Shown piece after piece: positions 1 to 13,794 of a DNA stretch of 64,000 nucleotides; within the stretch, counting starts at the first letter, position 1, and each line of letters starts with the position of its first letter. This DNA is from Nautilus pompilius. Lineage: Eukaryota; Mollusca; Cephalopoda; Nautilida; Nautilidae. The stretch is from the NCBI GenBank assembly GCA_018389105.1, contig JACATO010000311.1, positions 1,570,001-1,634,000 on the forward strand, read 5' to 3'. The translations under genes were made by a program, and so were the position numbers. The notes beneath the pieces are model-generated. The model had not been told where the DNA came from. It searched no databases and saw only the letters and a program-made list of their open reading frames with translations.

Positions 1-609
1 TAGAACCCCCAACCAAGAGATGCTTCTAAGCCGAATAATGTCAAAAAGTTGAGGTCGCACCGTACCGCAGAGCTGGAACCACACACTAATGGCTTTAGGG
101 GACACTACTAGCAGACAAAGAAAGAGGGAACGTTAACCTCGCCTCCCTCCCTTTAAAGAGGGGTCTTGTTAAACGCGACATCCTTGGTTATTTCGCACGT
201 CTTACTGGGCTTAATCATCCAAGATGTTATGATATCGTGTTTTTTTGTTGTTTTTTTTTGGTTGTCTTCTTACAAACTCGGGCACAAATCGTCAGGTAAA
301 AAAAAAAACCTGCCCCGAGTATTCCGCAATTAGTGACGTCATGCGGAGGAGAAGAGCGTGCGGCAAGGGTGAGGAGTCTTCCAACCCTGATGCTCGTCTC
401 GCAGCCATCATAAGGAATCTGGCCAGGAGAAAAAATTTAGCAGAGACTATAAATATGCAGGCGAGTTACGTTGAAAAACACCTATTGATCTCATTTTTTA
501 AATATATTTCTGTTTTGCTTGTTTGTTTATATATTTCAAGACCCGTCCTGGAACCGCCGCCAGAAGCCTTCTTCAAACAGAACAGAAGCACTGAGCCGTC
601 TTAATTAAT

Positions 610-680
610 TCCGCCGGTGAGAGTCGAACCTCTAAGTTCAGTAAAGGAGCATGGTAGCACGAAGGCGACGAATGGCTATT
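610..680 (-). repeat. Possible tRNA-derived SINE remnant
   Basis: The minus strand reads TACTGAACTTAGAGGTTCGA and continues CTCTCACCGGCGG, much like the anticodon arm and T arm of a tRNA head (GGTTCGACTC as box B). The 5' half with D arm and box A is not recognisable, so it is not a working tRNA gene. Confidence 0.35.
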
Positions 681-3600
681 TTTAAATGCATGTTTTCGTA
701 CATAATGCAGCATTATTTCTTTAATTTAACTACAAAAAGTAGCTGGTTTAATTAGTGCTCTGTGGCTCCTTAAAAAATAAAACAAAGCAAGGAGGTAAAT
801 GAAACTGATATCGTTCTATTCTTTATATATTTCGGTTTTTAATTAAAACGTCACCAAGGTGATTTAAGTTGCTGGATACTCGTTGAAAGACAAAGTTGCA
901 AGCATCGAATATCTCAGGCAAAGAGTTGACGCGCAGCCTTCGAGAAATAGAATTTCCGTAAACCCTCTCGCTTTGTTTTAATGCTCGAAAAAATCTGATT
1001 ATTGTGTTCTCGATATCCTCAGAGGCGATTGTTGCCTGGAGACAGACACTGGGTGATTCCACTACCCTTTCTGCTCCGGGCTCCATCCAGTAAAAGTACC
1101 GACATCGTCCAACCACTGCTATACTCATCTTGTCGGTTCAACCTCACGGTCAAACACAGTTTTTAAAGCACGGTTTCACATGGAAGCATCTGTCCAGACC
1201 CGTCCACGATAACGGTTCTTTTCCTCCACTCGGCTAAATGCACATAATACCTGGCCACGATATGAACCGGCGAGTCCCGTAATTTCACGGCTCGCTTCCG
1301 TTTAGCCTGATGTACATTCAGATAATTAACATAAACATTTTAACTAAGCACTGGAGAATTCTTCCCATTACCTACAAAAACGAAATATGTTTGATTTTTA
1401 AATTTGTTTTTCGGAATTTGTATTAAATGTAAGCGTAATTATTTCTGTCTTGACGTACAGTCTAAAGGTCGTCTAGAGACTGATTAGACTTATGGCTGTT
1501 AATGGTTACTAAGAGCGATTTTTAGAAGGGACTTAATACAGTTTAACACCGGAGAAAGTTCATTTTTTACGTTACTTGTGACAGATTCTTGTACGAGTGG
1601 GTGAGTCCCGACCTGGTGAAAACCCATCAGCAACCAGTGCTCCGATAGCAGATACTAATCACAAACAGTTCATTGGGAAAACTGTCTTGACAAAGACATT
1701 GATTGGTGTATTCAATGCTCTAATTCGCAGGGATGATCGTAGGATCAACGTGTTTGCTCTCTCAAAACCCGGATGTACTAATAATGAAACTATAATTATC
1801 AAAGTTAAAATTTGCTGGGATGATCACGTGTGCCGAACAGATAGCTTTCGGATCCCGAAAGTACTGTACTATATTCTGAGCTGAGCTTCGGGCCAGGTAA
1901 AGACATATGACGATATTTTGAAATCCGTACTGACTCCAGTAGATGGGTGGAGACCTCCAAAGACCGTTAGACATTTTGAACAAGCAAGGACTGTCGAGAA
2001 AAAAGTGAGACGTAGAGAAAGAGAAAAGCTTCAACACGACTATACCGTCAACTGGGCTAAAAAACCTGACTCGCTCCAAAACTGATCTACAAACCTCTGA
2101 AATGGCCATCAAAGACGAGGCCAATCTGAAAATTTAACCCACCTTCTCCTACCTTTAACAGCTGAGAAACAACCTTGTATGATTGTCGGAGAACCATTTA
2201 TACTGTTTCAGAATTAAATACACCTCAAAGACGGTTCTGCTGTCCCGTGATCGCTAATTTCTCTGTCGCTGGTGGTTATTTTATCAGTTTCAACCCTACA
2301 CGACACCTGGCGACATGGGTTTTCACAAAATGCGGGCCGGAGACGCGTAGCCTTCAGAGTAAGCTGCAATCTTTGAAGTTTCTCTTGCAAATGTCAAAAA
2401 ATCGTTAGATACCGACAATTTATTTTAATTTATTTGTAGCAGAAAATGAAAAAAAAAAGAAGAAAGAAAAGAAAAACAGCCGCCAAAAAAACGAAATCTA
2501 AAAGAAAAAGAAACAACTTTTAATTAACAAGTATCGAACATTACAAACAAATATTAATCAAGGTCACCTTGGACAGATTTAGTGAATTAGTTAATACGTG
2601 TAACGAGTAAATTACCGAATTCTGACGCATCGATCATATAAAAGGTTTCTACTTGAAAAAAAAAAAAGAACTTAATGAAATGTAAGGGGGAAAAAACCAG
2701 TCCTTCTAAATAAAAAAGAGAGAGAAATGATTTAAATGAAATAAAGGATATAGAGGGGGAATACAGACGAAAAAGAAAATATAGAAGGATCAAACACGAG
2801 TAAAGACAGCAGGAAACCAGCGTTATTGATTTTCGTGTATTTTGCCGATTGGTTTTTGCGATAAACAAAGGTCTTACTTCCAGCTAATAGCGAGCAGTAC
2901 TCGACTCAACTCTAAAAATGTCCTCTTTTCGTCGGGACGTGTTGAAAGAATGTTTGCGACAGGGGTAGGGAACTCCTCAGACCTGAAGGATTCCGTTTGC
3001 TTGCGCAATCCTGGAATTGAATTCTATTGATGGTCTAACGGGAATTACTCCTTAGAATTCGCATAGATTTGAAACCATCTGGGGGGGCGAGAGTACGAAA
3101 TACACCATATTCTAAACCTACTGTCACTTTCGAGTTCTATCAATAAAATATAAATAATCTACTCTCTTTATCAGAAGAGTGCCAATCAGCTTTTATAATG
3201 CATTTTTAAAAGCTTGTTAATAACTTCTATCTTTATCTTGAATTATTAGTAGAGATAAATAAACTGAGTTTTACCCAAATTATTAATCATTGCCCGTGAA
3301 TTCTAAAATCGAAGAGCACAGTCCTCATTTATTGATCTCTGGACCCACGAATGGAAATTTCACACCACTACACACATGTAGTTACCAGACGCGTAAACAA
3401 ACAAAGAATATATATACTCACACATGTAGCAAAAAGATTAATTATGATCTGTTTTTTTTACCCCCCCAAACAAAATAATTTATTTTTCATTCAAATATTT
3501 AGTTATTTCTCCAGAATTAATTATATCTGCCGGAGAAAGATTGCTTCGGTTTGTCCTGGCAGTGTAGCCCGACACAGCCAAGGAACCTCATCTCACGCTA

Positions 3601-4944
3601 AACCGAGGGTTGGGTTTGTTCTATACTGGCTACGTTGGCCCATTTGTCCAAGCAAAGATGGCTACTGGCAGTGTGATGCGACCACAGTTTCTTTGAAGGC
3701 TGTTGCCATGTAGGTAACTGCTGAACAGAAAACCGGAATAAACGGAAGACGAAGCTAACGGAGCGGAAGAAACCCGCAAGACCTTCACGATATAACCGCA
3801 GTATCGCTTCCCCCTGTCCTTCTATCGGCCAAACAGTCCGCAGTCATTTCCAGTGCTATCGCTTGTAGTGGTGCATTAGAAAAGAAAATGTTCCTTTTAA
3901 GGATTCCTTTTGCTATCTTCTGCTTTTTCTTTCTTTTTCGGGGGGGGGATGGTGCAATTGTTGGGGTGTGCTTGTGAAGTTGCAAGTGTATGTTAGGAGC
4001 TGGGTCGGTTCCACGACCGGCCGCCACACTGTTTATAATTGAGACCTTATTTCGACGTGTATTATTTTTTAGTATTAGTGTACCTCATCCTAGCGAGAGC
4101 AGCGGGCTACCCAACTCCTTCGTAATCTAATACGCTCAGGAGAGGTAGGTTTATCCAGGCTGAACCCTCTAGAACAGAGTTTTCTCTCTGTGTCCTTAAG
4201 ACGCTATAAGAGGTAAGGAAGCTTAGGAACCAAGGAAACAAAACTTACTTATCTCCCCTTATCTGCTGAACAACGTGCGTGTGACGTGACGCCGACACTC
4301 TGGGAAGAAGTACGTCTTCATATTAATTCTTTTTTTTAAAATCAAATATTACCTAGAAAAAAAACATTTTTTCACATTTCCCAAAGGCCACTTTTTAAAT
4401 ATCCTTAATAATTTTGCAACGCGCGTTCTTCTCTCTCTCGGTCAGACCTCTAGATTATGCGTCTTTACTTTGTTAGTGATGTTGACAAAGGATGCAGCGA
4501 AAATGAAACTTCCCAGTCTTGCACATTGAGAATTATGTGGGAATTTATCTGCCAAGATATTTAACATTTAGAAGGTATGTGGCGGGAACAAGTTAACGAA
4601 TTTCTTTTGATTAGTTAGTTTTCTTGCTTTTCCGGGCTCCTGTGTTACAAGGAGTCACAGCAAAACTCTTTAAGTGTCATAGCAGGCTGGACACCTGTTG
4701 TTTACATCAGTAGCTGCGAGCGGTGAACAATTGGACAGTCTGCCTGGTGCATCCGTTTAGAGTAAAGCAAACAATACGTGCAACACTTCGCACTATCAGT
4801 CGTCACAGAAATCATGAGAAAGTCCGCCGGTTCTTATATTTCCAAACTGATACGTAAGCTCTGCTCACACGCGCCTGTCACTATGAGCTCGAGGCTTAAT
4901 CCATCAAACGGATTGGTTTTGCGTTAATTACTTTTACCATTTGT

Positions 4945-4996
4945 CCAATCTGGTTGTCCCCGCCCGCGCGTATTATCTAGAGAGCAGTTTATAAAA
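4945..4996 (+). promoter_or_regulatory. Core-promoter-like cluster (CCAAT, GC box, TATA)
   Basis: CCAAT at 4945-4949, CCCCGCCC at 4958-4965 and TATAAAA at 4990-4996 lie in the spacing of a classical promoter. The next ATG (from about 5003) starts a short frame, MGLIGRYVTVHLVEDGFPGG, that ends at 5073 and contains possible GT donor sites. No downstream gene is recognised, so chance remains likely. Confidence 0.25.
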
Positions 4997-5439
4997 CCGA
5001 AAATGGGGTTAATCGGAAGATATGTTACTGTACACTTAGTTGAAGATGGGTTCCCAGGCGGTAATTTTCGGTAATCCTAACCTAACTAAATACTAAAGGC
5101 GTAATAACTAAAGAAACCAATACAGAAGACAGATAAACGTTTAAATAAATGAGTACTTTCCAAAAATAACGGCGGGAATTGTGTTCCGCTGCCCGAAGTG
5201 GTTTCTGCGACAGAGCGAAAGGACTGTCTGCCTTTTCATTTGAGGATGTCGGGCTGGTTTCATGCATTTCCTGGCTTAATGAAGAATTTTTATGCGTTAC
5301 TGGCAGGGATTGGGGGGGGCTTTGTGATCGATTTTCTTGGGTTTCCGATGAGCCAGATCGAGTTCTGAAGTAGGTAACCTTCTTCTCAGACTGATGCAGC
5401 TTCACCACGTCGTCACTCCCCGCCGCTGGTAATGGAGCC

Positions 5440-6350
5440 GTGAAAGTCGTATCTTCTTCCCCAGCGTTACTCCATTCGTCTCAGGAGATCTGTCATGTTC
5501 TTGATGGCATAAACCTTCCAAAATTTCCCAATTCCTCGTCAGCTCTCTCCCAGATGAGTGCGCCTCGTGTTAAAAGCCGTAAATGCTGTAATAACGCCCT
5601 GGTTCATTGGCTGCAACAACGAAGATGCGGTTTTGGCGGCAAAAAGGACACGACGCGAACATTGTCAGCTAAGTCGTCGATGTCAGCGGGGTGACCAGGG
5701 GCAATGTCAAGGACGGGCAGGGTCTTGTTGTCGAGGTTGTTTTCAGCGCAACATTTTGCAACAAAGGTGAAGAAGTGTGAAGTAATCCAATTTTGGAATA
5801 GCGGCCCCAGACTTTGGGGTTAGATCGCCACACCACGGCTTTTGAGTAACCCTTCATAGCCCTTGAATTCTCAGAATGATACACTACTAAGAAAGATTTA
5901 AGCTTAGTCACCCTCTGTATGCTTTCAAAGTGAAGGGTTAAAGTACCTTTGGGATCCTTGAAGTCTGAGGCAGTCTTCTCCCTTGAAACAGATGCTCGTG
6001 CGTGATGGCCTTTTCTTCCAATAAGGTCCAATCTCATCCGCACCGAAGCGAGTAGCCACCCTCCTCGATAAGAGGTTTCCGTCACGGTACCTGCCCCGGC
6101 ACACCTATGTTGTGCAGGTTTGCTCACCGCGTGAACGCTTAAACCAACCCTGACTCCTGGAACTTCCTTTACCTCCCTCACGCTCTCTCAAACCCTGCCA
6201 CAGTGACTTTGCTTCTTTCTGTATCATCACTTAAATTTATGGGCACCTTTCGTTGAGTTTGATCTTCGATCCAAACGTTTAACGGTTTCTCCGTATTCTC
6301 CATCACCTGGTTTCTACTCTGTCGGCAGAGTCTGAACGACAGGTGCTGCT
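5440..6350 (-). pseudogene. Tigger1-like transposase relic
   Basis: Pieces in the order of the family, spread over three frames. NVWIEDQTQRKVPI (about 6260) and ANLHNIGVPG (about 6110) are from the DNA-binding part. GADEIGPYWKKR (about 6030) has the first catalytic Asp. VVYHSENSRAMKG (about 5870) follows. LDIAPGHPADIDDLADNVRV (about 5690) has the second. LQPMNQGVITAF (about 5600) sits where the third Asp should be, changed to Asn. It differs clearly from the Tigger element at 59722. Ends not found. Confidence 0.82.
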
Positions 6351-9300
6351 GAACACTTGGTCTCTGTGAGCCTCGTCAGAACGGAAATTGCAGATCAGAG
6401 TCAATAGCTAAGTTGTCGGAAATACTGAATAAAGTTCAAGAGTATAACAGCTTGTAGAATGTTTGTTGATACACGACTAAGTTTACTTCATTGCTTCGAA
6501 TCTGAAGTAATTAAAGTTGACTCCTCGGTGCAGACCAGGCTGTGGAATCATGAAGACGTCTAACAGACCGCTTGTTAGCAAACGGTCATTCTTAGACAGC
6601 TGTACCGCCACAGTAGAGTCTCGTGCGAATACTCGACTGTGGATAAGATTTATCTTTTAGTAATTCATTTTTTTTTTTTTTTGGTTTTTATAGCTAGAAT
6701 ATAAAATTATGGCAGCCTTCATGCTAAACAAGTAATTCTCACTTCACAAAAATTCTAAAAAAGAAAAAGTTAAATCAAGGTACTGTATGTAGAACGAGAA
6801 ATCTTTAATCAAATTTATGCACACCTAGGATAAATTAATTCCAGAAAGGGATCTGCATGGGTATGTTTTCATTCAAAGTGCGTAAAGAAGCATAGAAAGA
6901 TTCCTCAATACGCTTTTAGTAAGAACCCTAGTCTCGTGTGTGCCCGTCCGTCGTTGTCGGAATAGAATGAGCACCAATGAAAACATTCAACACCCCCATG
7001 TTACCCACAATACTGTGCGCTCAAGTTATAAATAGACAATAAAGCTGGTAAATGCTGAAGATGCCGCGTACATTTGGCGCTCGTGATATATCACCACTTA
7101 CACGAGGTTGCGTGATCGGACAATGAAACTGTGGCCAGGTGAAGTCAAATCCACGCCCAAGGCTTGCAGACATAGATATCCAATACTGTAAATGCGCCAT
7201 AACGTACGACTAAACGTTAGGTGCAGAAAGTTTGGTACAGTGGGCCTGTAATTCTGAGAAAAACTCTGCTTACAGAAGCCAATGTAAAGCGAAGATTTGC
7301 AAGGGCGCAGGAAAGGATACTCAGACCTGTGGGATTCTGGACGCCTTTTAGTTCTTTAATGATTATCATTTTTCTTAATTAACGTCAAATAGACGAACAT
7401 AGGTGTGGAAAAATGGTCAATCAAGAGTTTCAGGAGACCGGTCTGCAGACGGAGAGACTGACATGTGTAAATCGAGGCGCGTCTGAATTACGATGCTTGC
7501 CTGTATCCATTCTCAATAATGATTCTGTGCCACTTTTCCAAGGAATTTTGCAGTTCAAGAAACATTTGATGCAAGAAGATCGTGCCATTTGTAGCACCTC
7601 AAAAACCATTCCAGGTTCTTCCCTTGGTTTTTATAAGCCATGATATAAATCTGCCTGAACACGTCTGAGAGCACCTTGATCACCAACTGCAAAAAGAAAG
7701 CAAGACATCCCCACACATCTGTGGCAGCCATGCCATGTTACCATGGAAATCCCCATCGTCACAACGAGCCGGAACCTTCATAAGGCGCCTGGAAAAACTT
7801 CCAGCTATTTATTTCATGTCTTTAGCTATTTCGTAAACGTGTACATAGCGACACAATAAAATTTATAATGTTTAAAAAGTGCTGATTTGCTACGGCTCTG
7901 ATATCCGATATCATTGTAACTAATAGTATATTATGGTCCTCGTAATTACAGAGTTTCCAGATCCTTTAACAGCTATTCTTGAATGAAACATCGCACACAA
8001 AAACCTATAGCGAAGTCTCTTGTTAGCTCTAAAACACAGCGACCTTAACCCTATGCTGCCGTAGCGCGGTTTTGCGGAGAACTCTGCGGCGTTCGCTTGT
8101 GGAACAGACGGATAAAGTGAGATCCCGCGAGTGCGGCTCGAAATTGCACCTGAAGAAATATGGCTGCTGATTCTCTCAGCTAAATAAGAAGAATTTTTAA
8201 ATCGATATTTATCAAGCGTATTTTTTTTTTGTCGTTGGTATTTTAAATATAATATATGCTTTCCCGCGTTTTACATTATTAATAGCACATAAGCATTTCT
8301 TTCCAAATGCCCTACATTCATAGTTGAAGCCCCGCCCAGTCTGACTGTGCGCGCGCAGCAGGAAGGTGGCGATGGTAAATATTTTCTGTATTGATTCTTG
8401 CCAGGATACAGTTTTGTTTTTGCACAGCCGCTATTCCATAGTTGTCAGCTTTGGGGTGTTTTGGAAGCAGAGCTCAATCTCACTTACAAATTAAAAAAAC
8501 AACAAAAAAAAGCCGGTCTTGTTAAAAAAACACGACAACAGGGGGTGGGGAAAGAGGAGAAGTCAGGGGCTGGTTCGCTCTATCCGGACCCCAGCAGATC
8601 TGCGCGCTGGACGTTTTAAAGATACTTAAAAAAAACAACAAAACCTAACACCATTACGGTCAGATTATATACTGCGGATGCAGATCTTCTTTTCTCTCTG
8701 GTTCAGTCTGTTTCCCATTTATAGATTAATAATTGAAAGCTGAAAAAAAAAAAAAAACAGCCTCGCCTACTTTATCAGCCATCCAAAGAGGAAAACGACG
8801 GACCAGAGGTTTTTGACTTTATTTACAACGTGTCTACCTGGAGTAGGGGTGATCAGGGGCCACTACCTGGAATCTCGTTCAGCAGGAAATAATTGAACAG
8901 TTTATTTTAAAATATACAACACTTTCCAGAACTAATAAGTAAGGCGAGAACAGTAACTACAGGTATATCAACCGTAAAATCCATATTAAAAAAATTTTTT
9001 TCAAAAGTTTCTTATCTAAAACAGGCAACAGTCCACCACCCACGTCCAACATACTTGATTCCATCATAACCTCCTGACGCAGACACATCAGGTCAGGAGC
9101 TCGGAGTGTCTAACACAGACACACGGCCTGAAGCCCGCAGAAACACAGTCTGTTTCCAGAACGCCGTCGGTTCAGATAACAGCTCCACTAACAACCGTAC
9201 GTCTGTAGGCGGCAAATGAGAAAGGATCGTTCAGAAACGAGAAAGGCGGAGGTTGCTGCGTGTACTGTCCACGCGTCCGACAGCTGCAAAGTCGAGGTTT

Positions 9301-10963
9301 CCCTGTTTAATATGAAGGGGTGTACATGTCGGCAGGGCGCTGCTGCTGCTCTGCAACTTCTCGCTTCTCTCAGCTGTTGTCTGTAGTCCTTCAGGGCCGG
9401 CACATCCTCAGTTTCCCGTTTTACCTGAGCGTGATGGAGAAATAGCCGTGCACGGTTAACACCCCTAAATGTTGCAGGCTCGATCGTATAGGACTTCGCC
9501 GACCCAATGTCAGTACAAACAAAAACAGCAGCCTTGTTGTGAGTGCACACCTACGGCCCTTCACCGTCTGGCAAAAAGAGGGCCAACCCCACGTGTGCTG
9601 TGACGTCACCTAGAGTAACGAAGCCATTTTCATGAACGTTATCTTATGAAATTATAATTCAATAAGTCTTAATTTCAAATGAAATCTAATTTGACATTTA
9701 ATCTTTCACTTCTTTTTTTTTTTGTTTGTTTGTTTCTCTAAAGATAAGATGAAACCAAGAAGACTTTCGCCATTGTGCTGCTATCAGGGGAAGGGGAGGG
9801 GTGGTTTGCCGAGATATCCATGCAGCTGATTATTTCTGAACCTGCTGGTGTTCAAGTCACATAACAGGGGACACGGCGAATATATGCCGCCGTTTCGGTA
9901 TTTGTCAACATTTCTTCTGATCTTTAAATTTCGGACCAAACCCGATGGGCGACACTGCACCGGGCACGAATCACGAGAACTGTGGTAATTTCTTTTGTGT
10001 TTGCTATATGTACCTGCTGCTTTCCCGTCGTTCACGCCTGATTATTAACTGCAACTGCATCGTGCAGCCTACCAAGGAATAGCTCAATGCTAGAACAGGA
10101 GGGTCGGTCATCACGTGATGCCCGCGAACTACGCATTAGCCATTAACGTTGATCAGGGAAGCCGGCCTCGCCCGTGTTTATTTTCATCAGACATCGGTGA
10201 CACACAAGAGCGTTTAACTTTAGAGGATATCGTTGTTAGAATGACGTCACAGGGGTGCGTTGACTTACTTCGAGCCGGCGCTGCCAGAGAGACGCTATAT
10301 GGTAATTAATAGGGCTAAAACGAAAAGCTGATATCGCTGGATTCATTAAAGCTGCATGCATCTTAGCGTCTAGTGGCTAATTTACCTGATCAGGTTTTCT
10401 ACTCTCTGCAGTTTAGAATACAGATGTTGTCGAAAGGTTCTGCACCCCAGTATTTCCGGTTAAATTAATGTTTGCTCTAACTTTAGAAGTTTCGTTTCAG
10501 CATCAATCTCCCACTTCAAGCATTCATCGTTATAGCCGAATATTCATTTTTATTGCTTTCCATTATTATATTTTCCTCAGTCCTGGTCCTGAACCAGGTG
10601 TGCGCTGTTCTAGTCCAAACTTACGTACCTAGAAGAGGCGGAGGACCTGAGGGGAGTTAACCCAGGCGGTCTGTCGGGTGAACAGAGCGGGCCACGTGAA
10701 AAGTTAGAAATTGACAATAAAACTCCATTCTAAAACAACGACAGACTTAAATAAGAGTAAACTTACTGTTTTAAAAAAATTTTTTGTCATTCACTAAAGG
10801 GCGCAAGTGAATTAAACGAAAAAATAATTTCTATTAAAAATTTTAATTGAAACATTATACTCTGGCGGCTATTACTGCGAACTTTCTCTAATAAAATATC
10901 CATATTTAACATACAATTTAATAATGCATATAATTACAAGTATGTCAGAATGTGACCGTTAGA

Positions 10964-11013
<50 letters not shown>

Positions 11014-11229
11014 TACCACGTGACAACCATATGGAAATCTAAGCGTTATCAGATTACAGTCCGACTTCATGTATGTAAGACTCTAAAGAAAATACGTCGT
11101 GGAAACTGGTACTGACAATTTACGCGGTCGAGGAAAAAGCCTAAACTCTCCAAAAATGGTACTAAGTAGCTCAGGGTTTGTTCTCTACATGATAGATGAC
11201 GTTTTCTCGAAGAACTGTAAGATACACAT
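6351..11229. other. No recognisable gene
   Basis: CpG-containing sequence of medium G+C with homopolymer runs (for example A14 near 8743). A minus-strand frame of 120 codons at 9188-9550 has no recognisable domain. Confidence 0.5.
10964..11013 (+). repeat. Compound (CA)n(GA)n microsatellite
   Basis: About 14 CA units followed directly by about 11 GA units. Confidence 0.97.
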
Positions 11230-11830
11230 CAGCGCCAAGTGGTCTCTATGGATGAAATCGGCAGCAGAAATAAGACAATGGAATGACCAAATCTGGGAAA
11301 ATCTTTTACAGATAAGTCCAAATCGAACGGTTTGCCAGTAATCAAGGGCAGAACGAGGAATTGTGTTAAAGTCGCTGTACAGCAGCTACAGTGAAGCATG
11401 GGGAAGAAGAAGGGGCTGGATCAGCACAAGTATGGAGATGCGTGTTAACTAAGGGTTCTGAGATTTGCATATGCATAAAAATCAAAGATGTATTGACTTC
11501 CGACAGGTACAAGCGAGTTCTCATCAATCAATGCCGTTCTCTCAGAAAGATATCTCAGGGAATTCATCTTCCAACATGACAATAACCCTAAGCATACAGC
11601 CAACGTGGTGAAAAACTATCAGGAACGTAAAAGGGCAGATAGAACCTTTAAAAATTGCTTTATCCCGCACAAAGTCCCGAGGTGAACATCACTAAGGTTT
11701 TGTGAAGTTATATGGCCTCTGGAAAACGTCGGACGGCGATCAAACACTTTGAATTAACTGCAGAAAGTGGTAAAGGATGTTTGGAACAACACTCTGCAGT
11801 CAGGAAGGAGTATCAAAACAGCTCACCTAT
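11230..11830 (+). pseudogene. Tc1-like transposase relic
   Basis: KSAAEIRQWNDQIW (about 11257), VKHGEEEGAGSAQVWRC (about 11388), then FQHDNNPKHTANVVKNYQE (about 11565, second catalytic Asp) and AQSPEVNITKVL (about 11670, the Glu site is Lys). Pieces lie in more than one frame. It belongs to the same family as the relic at 28790-29300. Confidence 0.78.
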
Positions 11831-13794
11831 TAATGCCCTGTAGTCATTTGTTTTTGTGTATTTTCTGTAATAATGCATTTTTTTCTATTAATCCTAAAAT
11901 TACTCTTCCAGAAAACAGAGAGAGAAAAAAAAACGTGGTTTCAAAAGAAAAAGGTAGCAAAAGTAAGGATTAAAAAAAAATCTTTATTCGACTGTAGATG
12001 GCAAATATTTTTTGTTTTTGTTTTTCTGACATGCACAAGTTTCCTCATTTATTTCTTCTAACTTTTTTGCGGATTTATCTGTAAAGACTCGGAGAGTATA
12101 TTAGATGAGAGTGATCGGAAAAGCTCTAGCAGCGAGAAACTGGAAGAAGCTTAGATATTCAGCTGACACGATCCGTTTACTTATAAACTTGCACTGCAGA
12201 CTATAATTAAAGGCGAAAAACGTGCTTCCTACCTTTAACTACGCAGAAACAGAGCCCAAAGAAGAGGACAGTTGAAAGCGTACGTCGTCTGTTCATCCTA
12301 GATGGCTTGAATTCCTCGGCGGGTGATGAGGCTGACTGGATGTTTTTATGCAGTCCGCTCGTCTCGGTTCGGTGTCGTTGGTCAGCTTTTCCACGCGCCC
12401 CAGTAAGGTTACCTCCCGTAGATCGGCTCTCCTATTACCCGCCGCCACTAGTGAAATGACGGAGGAGACTACAAACACCGGTGCATCGGTTAGGTCGGCC
12501 TCTTCGCTGTGGGGTGGGGGAGAGTTCTTTTCTTACGTTTTCTGGTGTCACCTTATGAATTATGAATGTCGGTAGGAGCTGGCATCTTTCCAGAAAAATC
12601 TGCTTTTGTCTCTCTGCCAATCAAGGCAGTAATCTGTTTTCTTTTGTGTTTTTGTATCGAAACTAAAACAGCTCCCCCTCCCCCCGGAATCTGAGGCCGG
12701 CCACAGCTCAGTTCGAATCTCTTTAGGAGCGGGCGCCCGGCCGATTTGCTGCTGTTACCGTTGTCCCTGCGTTCCGCTGCCGTCCTGAGTGCTCCGGGTG
12801 CCGGCAGTGGATGGGGCTGGTGAACATAAATTAATCATCGACAATTGTGCGGCGGGATGTGAGTCACTGAACCTGGCGAGTCCATTCAGCCACCGTGAGG
12901 CCGGCGAAAATGCCCGTTATTTCTCCACAGCTGAGCAGATGCGTGCAGACCTCGTATTTTCCATTTACCTGTTAATTCTTGGAATTAATTGATAAACCAA
13001 GGAGTTTATGCACTGGTTGGGAGCCCTCCGCTATTCCCTGAGAATAAAAAAAAAATTAATTAATTAATTAATTTTAAAAAAAAGAATAAGAATTTTTCTG
13101 GAACAGTTTCGCATTCTATCCTTTCTCTGGATTTATCTGTCGCCTAATCAAGTCCCGCACCCTAAATCAATCTGTGCTTTGTGCAAATAACACTGACAGC
13201 AGTCACTGAAATTAAATTAAACTTTCTAAAGGCAAGAGCAAAAGAATTATCTTTATTTTGTATTTATTTATATAAATTTAAAACTTAATAAACTATACCG
13301 AAGAACGTTTATACAGTTTTGTACGGGGTGAAAATGGAGGGAGGAATCTGTTCGTAATTAGAAATGTATGACTAATGCTGTCAGTGTATAGTTCTCCAGT
13401 TCTTCTACGATAGAAAACAGTGGAGGAAACATCAGATAGTGAGCAGCTTTAGTGCCAGTGTATCCTTCACAAAAAAAAACAAAACAACATGAGCAACAAG
13501 CGTTCCTAAGTCTGCAGAGTTCGTCTGGTACGTTGTTCAAACAGGTCCACGTCCTGGCTGAAGAAGACTTGCGCGCGCTGTTACAATCATCTTCTTCGGA
13601 ACTGTGCGACTTTGGAAACTCGTGTGCAAAGCTCTTCTCTCATTTAACCTCCGCACATTTTTGCATACGAACCATTATCATTTTGTCCCTAGACTGTCCG
13701 TGAAGTTAGTCAGTCAGTTTAAGGGTGCCTAGGTGTTATTTAACACAAAACCAGATGACTTCGTCTAGGACACTAAGAAGGTGCCATTTGATTG
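11831..13794. other. No recognisable gene
   Basis: Includes a short G+C-rich, CpG-rich patch at about 12660-12920 between AT-rich stretches. Nothing coding is supported. Confidence 0.5.
13054..13073 (+). repeat. (TTAA)n short tandem run
   Basis: About five TTAA units inside an A/T-only patch. Confidence 0.85.

Larger units (their letters stand above)
1..5400. other. No recognisable gene; left flank
   Basis: Mixed sequence with many CpGs, purine-rich patches (about 2440-2510 and 2650-2790) and no coding signal I can support. The longest open frames have no motif, no flanking splice sites and ordinary composition. The tRNA-like and promoter-like sites are listed separately. Confidence 0.5.

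Noticed and set aside
604..680. Functional tRNA gene on the minus strand
   Set aside because: Only the T arm and part of the anticodon arm are tRNA-like; no D arm or matching 5' acceptor strand was found.
1762..2124. Minus-strand open frame of 120 codons, with overlapping plus-strand frames
   Set aside because: Faint resemblance to decayed transposon protein in several frames, but no motif firm enough to name.
9188..9609. Two overlapping minus-strand frames (120 and 62 codons)
   Set aside because: No domain, no conserved motif and no partner exons; fits chance in a more G+C-rich stretch.
12700..12725. TTCGAATC as part of a tRNA gene
   Set aside because: An isolated box B-like string with no tRNA fold around it.
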